Positions 59,376 to 64,000 of a stretch of 64,000 nt of DNA are shown here, piece after piece. The notes beneath the pieces were generated by a model that saw only the letters and a list, made by a program, of their open reading frames with translations, was not told the DNA's origin and searched no databases. The DNA is from Sulfurisoma sp963709555. Lineage in GTDB: Bacteria; Pseudomonadota; Gammaproteobacteria; Burkholderiales; Rhodocyclaceae. The DNA lies in the NCBI GenBank assembly GCA_963709555.1, contig CAVPWR010000002.1, positions 1-64,000 of the forward strand. The letters are read 5' to 3'. Within the stretch, counting starts at the first letter, position 1. Each line of letters starts with the position of its first letter. The position numbers and the translations under genes are program-made.

Positions 59376-60002
59376 ATGTCGCGCCACGAGCGCCTGCTGC
59401 TCGACGGGCCGGATGGCAGGATCGAGGTCTTCATCGAGCCGCACGAGGCCGCGACCGGCATCGCCCTGATCGCCCATCCCCACCCGCTGTTCGGCGGCAC
59501 CGCCGACAACAAGGTGGTCACCACGCTGGCCAAGGCCTTCCGCGAACTCGGCTGCGTCACGCTGCGGCCGAGTTTCCGCGGCGTCGGCGGCTCCGAGGGC
59601 GAGCATGACCATGGCGTCGCCGAGACCGAGGATCTGCTCGCCGTGCATGCCTACGCCCGCGGCCGCTTCGGCGCCGGGCTGCCGGTCTATCTCGCCGGCT
59701 TCTCCTTCGGCGCCTATGTCGTGACGCGGCTGGCGCAGCGGCTCGCGGCCGATGGCGACCCGGCTGCACGCCTGGTGCTGGTCGGCACCGCCGCCGGATT
59801 CGTCGAGGGCGCACGCACGTATGAAACGGAAGCCGTCGCACCCGACACGCATCGTCATCCATGGCTCGGCGGACGAGACGGTGCCGCTGGCCAACGTCAT
59901 GCGCTGGGCCGAGCCGCTCGAGCTGCCGGTGACGGTGATCCCCGGTGCCGACCATTTCTTCCACCGCAAGCTGCACCTGATCCGCGCGATCATCCACTCC
60001 AG

Positions 60003-60015
<13 letters not shown>
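59376..60015 (+). pseudogene. Alpha/beta hydrolase (frame-disrupted by one base)
   Basis: About 212 residues when repaired. It has the N-terminal IALIAHPHPLFGGTADNKVV, the nucleophile elbow GFSFGAYV (Ser), and after the break the C-terminal VIHGSADETVPLANVM (Asp) and ADHFFHRKLH (His). Removing one C at 59850 joins PDT to IVIHG. Family close to the YigL/COG2945-type hydrolases of proteobacteria. ATG 59376 is 2 nt after the ferredoxin stop. The repaired frame ends 12 nt into nodI. Confidence 0.8.
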
Positions 60016-60913
<898 letters not shown>

Positions 60914-60914
<1 letters not shown>

Positions 60915-61687
60915 TGGGTATGCAACTCGAAGTTTCGTCGCGTTGCCTGGCCGTCTGGCGCCGCAACTTCCTGGTGTGGAGGAAGCTCGCGCTGCCCTCC
61001 ATCCTCGGCAACCTCGCCGACCCGATGATCTACCTCTTCGGCCTCGGCTACGGTCTCGGCGGCCTGCTGCCGCAGGTGGGCGGCACCAGCTACATCGCCT
61101 TCCTCGCCGCCGGCACGGTCTGCGCCTCGACCATGAACGCCGCCTCCTTCGAGGCGCTCTACTCGGCCTTCTCGCGCCTGCACGTGCAGAAGACCTGGGA
61201 GGCGATCATGAACGCGCCGGTGTCGCTCGACGACGTCGTCGCCGGCGAACTGCTGTGGGCGGCGACCAAGGCCACGCTGTCGGGCGCGGCCATCCTCGTC
61301 GTCATGGCGCTGCTCGGCTTCGTCGGCGGGCCGCTGGCGCTGTGGGTGCTGCCGCTGATCTTCCTCACCGGCCTCGCCTTCGCCGCGCTGGGACTCTGCG
61401 TCAGCGCGGTGGCGCCGTCCTACGACTTCTTCATGTACTACTTCACCCTGTTCATCACGCCGATGACGCTGATGTCCGGCGTGTTCTTTCCGCTCGAACA
61501 ACTGCCCGCCGCGATGCAGGTGGCGGCCCAGGCGCTGCCACTGACCCATGCCGTGGCGCTGGCGCGCCCGCTGTTACTGGGGCAGGTGCCGGCCACGATC
61601 TGGCTGCACATTGCCATCCTGGCCGCCATCGCAGTCGCCGCCTTCCTCGCGGCCGTCGCCCTCGCCCGCCGCCGCCTGCTAAAATAA
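60914..61687 (+). CDS. ABC transporter permease, NodJ/ABC-2 type
   Basis: 257 residues and six helices, ABC-2 type. RRNFLVWRKLALPSILGNLADPMIYLFGLGYGLG opens the protein, and PMTLMSGVFFPLEQLPAAMQVAAQALPLTHAV is the conserved ABC-2 C-terminal motif. ATG 60914 overlaps the nodI-like stop; ATG 60920 is an alternative. It is the last gene of the run that starts with ubiU. Confidence 0.87.
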
Positions 61688-61699
61688 TCTTTCGTACTA

Positions 61700-61723
61700 T
61701 TGATGCACCGCAATAGGGCGGCA
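61700..61723 (+). promoter_or_regulatory. Upstream activator-type motif before the porin gene
   Basis: TTGATGCACCGCAATA (61700-61715) matches the motif upstream of the phaC operon at 14 of 16 positions. It lies about 100 bp before the sigma-54 start, where an enhancer-binding protein would act. NtrC-like TGCACC is present, but its mirror half is poor. Confidence 0.35.
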
Positions 61724-61773
61724 TAGCCACCCACGCCCCATTTCAGGGCGACATTCCCCGCTTACCCACGATC

Positions 61774-61786
61774 AATCAAGGATTTG
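61774..61786 (+). promoter_or_regulatory. IHF consensus site
   Basis: AATCAAGGATTTG fits WATCAA-N4-TTR fully. It lies between the upstream motif and the -24 element, as is usual for DNA bending at sigma-54 promoters. Confidence 0.5.
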
Positions 61787-61790
61787 CCCT

Positions 61791-61806
61791 TGGCACGCCC
61801 ATTGCT
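61791..61806 (+). promoter_or_regulatory. Sigma-54 promoter (-24/-12)
   Basis: TGGCACGCCCATTGCT has GG at 61792 and GC at 61804 with 10 bp between them, matching TGGCAC-N5-TTGC. The predicted start near 61817 is 41 nt before the porin ATG. Confidence 0.8.
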
Positions 61807-61857
61807 AAGGAGTAGTCAAAGATTTCCCCCAATTCAAGAAACTTCAGGAGCCCCACC

Positions 61858-62913
61858 ATGAACCTCAAACTCAAACTTCTCGCCGCCGCGCTGCCCCTGG
61901 CCTTCGCCGCCTCCTCCTTCGCCGCCGAGGAGCCCAAGAAAGAGGAGGCGCCCGCGCCCGACTGGAGCTGGACCGGCCACGTCGATGTCGAACAGCGCCT
62001 ACTACCTGCGCGGCATCACCAATACCTACGGCAACAACAAGTGGACGGAGCGTACCGGCCGCCGAACGATGCCGAGCAATAGCTGGGGCGATGCGCCCGA
62101 GTCGCGCAACCCGGCGCTGCAGTGGGGCCTCGACATCACCCACAGCAGCGGCTTCTATCTCGGCTACTGGGCGTCGACGCTGACCTATTCCTACGAAGAA
62201 GTCGGCAAGTTCCTACGACCTCTACAAGCAGTACGGCGTCGCGCACCGGCCCGGTGCCCGGCGCTCGGCTCCGCTTCCGGCAAGTTATGCGCACTTCGAC
62301 TACAGCGGCGAGCCCTCGATCGAGAACGACTTCTACGGCGGCTACACCGGCAAGCTCGGCGACCTCGGCTACGACCTCGGCCTGACCTACTACTACTACC
62401 TCGACGGCAACTACTCCAATGCCCCCGAGACCAAGGTCAAGTTCACCTACGGCGACTTCGGCCTGTCGTTCCAGACCCTGCTCGACGACACCATCTGGGG
62501 CAACCAGGGCGACACCTACACCTCCCTGACCTGGACACAGGGCCTGCCCTACGGCATCACCTTCACCGCCAACGCCGGCTATTACTTCTACGAGAAGGAA
62601 GGCAAATATCTCGGCAGCCGCGACACGACGCAAGCCGGATCGCCCACATGTAATTCCGCGGCTGGCTCGGGCCAGACCAACGGCTTCTTCTTCGTCAATG
62701 GCTGCTACGAGCAGCCTGAACACCAACGCGCACCGATCAACCGCGATGCCAAGGTCGCTCAGCGACGGCTTCCGCCACCTGATCCTCGGCATCGCCCAGC
62801 CGATCGGCGAAACCGGCCTGACCTGGAACGCCCAGGCGATCATCTCCGGCGTTAACCGCTTCAACATCAAGCAGGAAGACAAAGCCACCATCGGCATCGC
62901 TTACGCCTTCTGA
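61858..62913 (+). pseudogene. TorF-family putative porin (multiple frame breaks)
   Basis: AGGAG precedes ATG 61858. A signal peptide (LLAAALPLAFAASSFA) and WSWTGHVDV start in frame 1; AYYLRGITNTYGNNKW and ITHSSGFYLGYWAST lie in a second frame; YDLYKQYG and a long beta-rich stretch (GYTGKLGDLGYDLGLTYYYY, TWTQGLPYGITFTANAGYY) in a third; and LGIAQPIGETGLTWNAQ to the terminal IGIAYAF in a fourth. The text fits the TorF/TIGR02001 family of putative porins. At least three indels are needed to join it, so errors or decay remain open. It sits behind a sigma-54 promoter and before a terminator. Confidence 0.75.
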
Positions 62914-62959
62914 TTTCCCCTGATTTCTCCCCCCGCGAGCATCCTTCGATCTCGCGTTC

Positions 62960-62990
62960 GACGCCGGGCTGGACTCCCGGCGTCTTTTTT
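62960..62990 (+). terminator. Rho-independent terminator after the porin gene
   Basis: GACGCCGGG and CCCGGCGTC pair across a 7-nt loop and are followed by TTTTTT. The converging coiled-coil gene ends 4 nt further. Confidence 0.88.
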
Positions 62991-62993
62991 CGT

Positions 62994-63735
62994 CTACGGC
63001 CTGCGCGGGCGCTGACGCGGGTCGCGTGGGGGCATCGCCGCAATGCGCTGGGCGAAGGATTCGACGCTGTCGTCGAGGCGTAGCCTCAGCTCGGGCAGTT
63101 CGCCGGGTGCCGCCGTCAGCTTGGGCAACCGTCCGGACAGCCAGACGCCGCCACCCAGCGCCCAGCGCCAGCATCAGGGCGCCGACCGAGGCCACCGGCT
63201 TGAAGCGGGCGCCGGCCCAGAATGCCGCCCATTGCGCGCGGCGGCGTGCCGCTACCGCCGAGTTTTTCTCGATCTCCGCCTGACGCCGCGCCTCGGCGGC
63301 GGCCGTGGCCTGGGTGGCGGCTTCGGCGCGCTGTTGCGCGGCCAGCGCCGCCTCGCGTTCCGCCCCGGCGCGCTTTTCCGCTGCCTCGCGCGCGGCGATG
63401 TCCGCCGCCTCGCGGTTCGCCGCTTCGCGCGCCGCCTCGAGATCGGTGCTGCGGCGATCGATGACGGTCAGCTCCAGCTTGCGCTCGGCATCGCGCAGGG
63501 CTTCGGCCTGTGCCGCCAGGGTGCGTTCGGACTGGGCGCGGATGCGCGCCAGCGCCAGCGCCTCGGCCTCGGCCAGCTCGTTGGCCTTGAGTTCCTCGAG
63601 GCGGCTGCTGTTGGCACCGATGCGCTCGCGCGCCGCCTGCTCGGCCTCGGCCTCCACGGCCGCGCGGTCCTGCGCCTTGGCCCGGGCGAGCCGCGACTCT
63701 TCCGCCTGCTTGAGGTTGTGCATCAGCATGCTCAT
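62994..63735 (-). pseudogene. Coiled-coil protein with membrane helix (frame-disrupted)
   Basis: About 246 residues when repaired. Residues about 5-170 are Ala/Glu/Arg-rich with heptad patterns (ARERIGANSSRLEELKANEL and repeated AREAA/AEREAA units), a likely long coiled coil. A hydrophobic segment follows (FKPVASVGALMLALGAG). There the frame breaks near 63157 and continues as GVWLSGRLPKLTAAPGELPELRLRLDDSVESFAQRI to TAG at 62994, a short periplasmic tail. No family was recognised. It converges on the porin gene. Confidence 0.6.
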
Positions 63736-63822
63736 GGGGCTCTTACCGCGTCAGGCTGCAATGGCCTTCGATTCTATGGAATGCCGGAGGGGGCCAAAGC
63801 GTCGAAAAGGTAGAATTCCTCC

Positions 63823-64000
63823 ATGGATACCCTGCTTGTGCTGACCAACCTGCCCGACGCCGAAGCCGCGCGGAAGCTCGCCGACCACCTGGTCGGGCAG
63901 CGGCTTGCGGCCTGCGTGAACATCCTCGCGCCCTGCCGCTCGGTCTATCGCTGGCAGGGGAAGGTCGAGGACGCCGAAGAGGTGCCGCTGCTGATCAAGA
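63823..64000 (+). CDS. cutA: Divalent-cation tolerance protein CutA (5' part, cut by window end)
   Basis: The first 59 residues are present and the frame runs off the right edge. LLVLTNLPDAEAARKLADHLVGQRLAACVNIL and SVYRWQGKVEDAEEVPLLIK are the signature of CutA1, a trimeric protein linked to copper tolerance. ATG 63823 fits the family start. Confidence 0.93.
   Translation, partial: MDTLLVLTNLPDAEAARKLADHLVGQRLAACVNILAPCRSVYRWQGKVEDAEEVPLLIK

Overview
This is a GC-rich window dense with genes on both strands. The gene families point to a facultatively anaerobic betaproteobacterium, most like the Rhodocyclales and relatives: class I PHA synthase, the O2-independent ubiquinone genes ubiU/ubiV/ubiT, an OxyR-type peroxide regulon, a TorF-family porin with a sigma-54 promoter, and an anaerobic sulfatase-maturating enzyme. 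I saw no rRNA, tRNA, CRISPR array or complete insertion sequence.

Layout. 0-6.3 kb: the 3' end of pyruvate carboxylase, an outer-membrane barrel, a Ser-type arylsulfatase with its radical-SAM maturase, and an unrecognised lipoprotein behind an FNR-like promoter. 6.3-16.7 kb: a large MscS-type channel, small exported proteins, HMG-CoA lyase, an MBL hydrolase with phaC (polyhydroxyalkanoate), a PIN protein, a phosphoesterase, and a Ser/Thr kinase fused to a universal-stress domain. 16.7-24 kb: a chemoreceptor, a periplasmic rhodanese, an enlarged YeiH-type transporter with a 43-residue membrane peptide, a stress protein, an SDR, dsbA and a SPOR protein. 24-33.8 kb: argS, a TDT/SLAC1 transporter, DUF454, a ZIP transporter, a ChaN-PDZ lipoprotein, an M1-like peptidase, an orphan MlaF-like ATPase and DUF423. 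33.8-44.5 kb: a peroxide-defence island (katG, a 46-aa ORF, ahpF, ahpC, oxyR, rubrerythrin, a CCG-domain Fe-S protein, DUF3501, peroxiredoxin, dps, di-heme peroxidase) with ATAG-N7-CTAT OxyR-like sites. 44.5-55 kb: a UbiB-family kinase, a sodium/solute symporter, a polyamine ABC system interrupted by a REP-like mosaic, and a CHASE-PAS hybrid histidine kinase. 55-61.7 kb: ubiU-ubiV-ubiT behind a near-ideal FNR class II promoter, running on into vanZ-like, MazG-like, ferredoxin, hydrolase and nodI/nodJ-like genes. 61.7-64 kb: the TorF-like porin, a coiled-coil membrane protein and the start of cutA.

How the genes fit together. Oxygen-limited growth (UbiUVT, the anaerobic-type sulfatase maturase, two FNR-like promoters) sits beside strong defence against oxygen by-products (the OxyR island), carbon storage (PHA) and sulfur handling (sulfatase, rhodanese, YeiH).

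Two points cut across the window. First, a 23-bp motif (AAAAGTCGGCG-N-TGGCG-NN-ACGG) recurs about eleven times, mostly just after stop codons, and I do not recognise it. Second, at least 16 single-base indels break otherwise well-conserved genes, katG twice and the M1 peptidase three times. I read most of these as sequence errors, and the affected genes are marked as frame-disrupted rather than truly dead.
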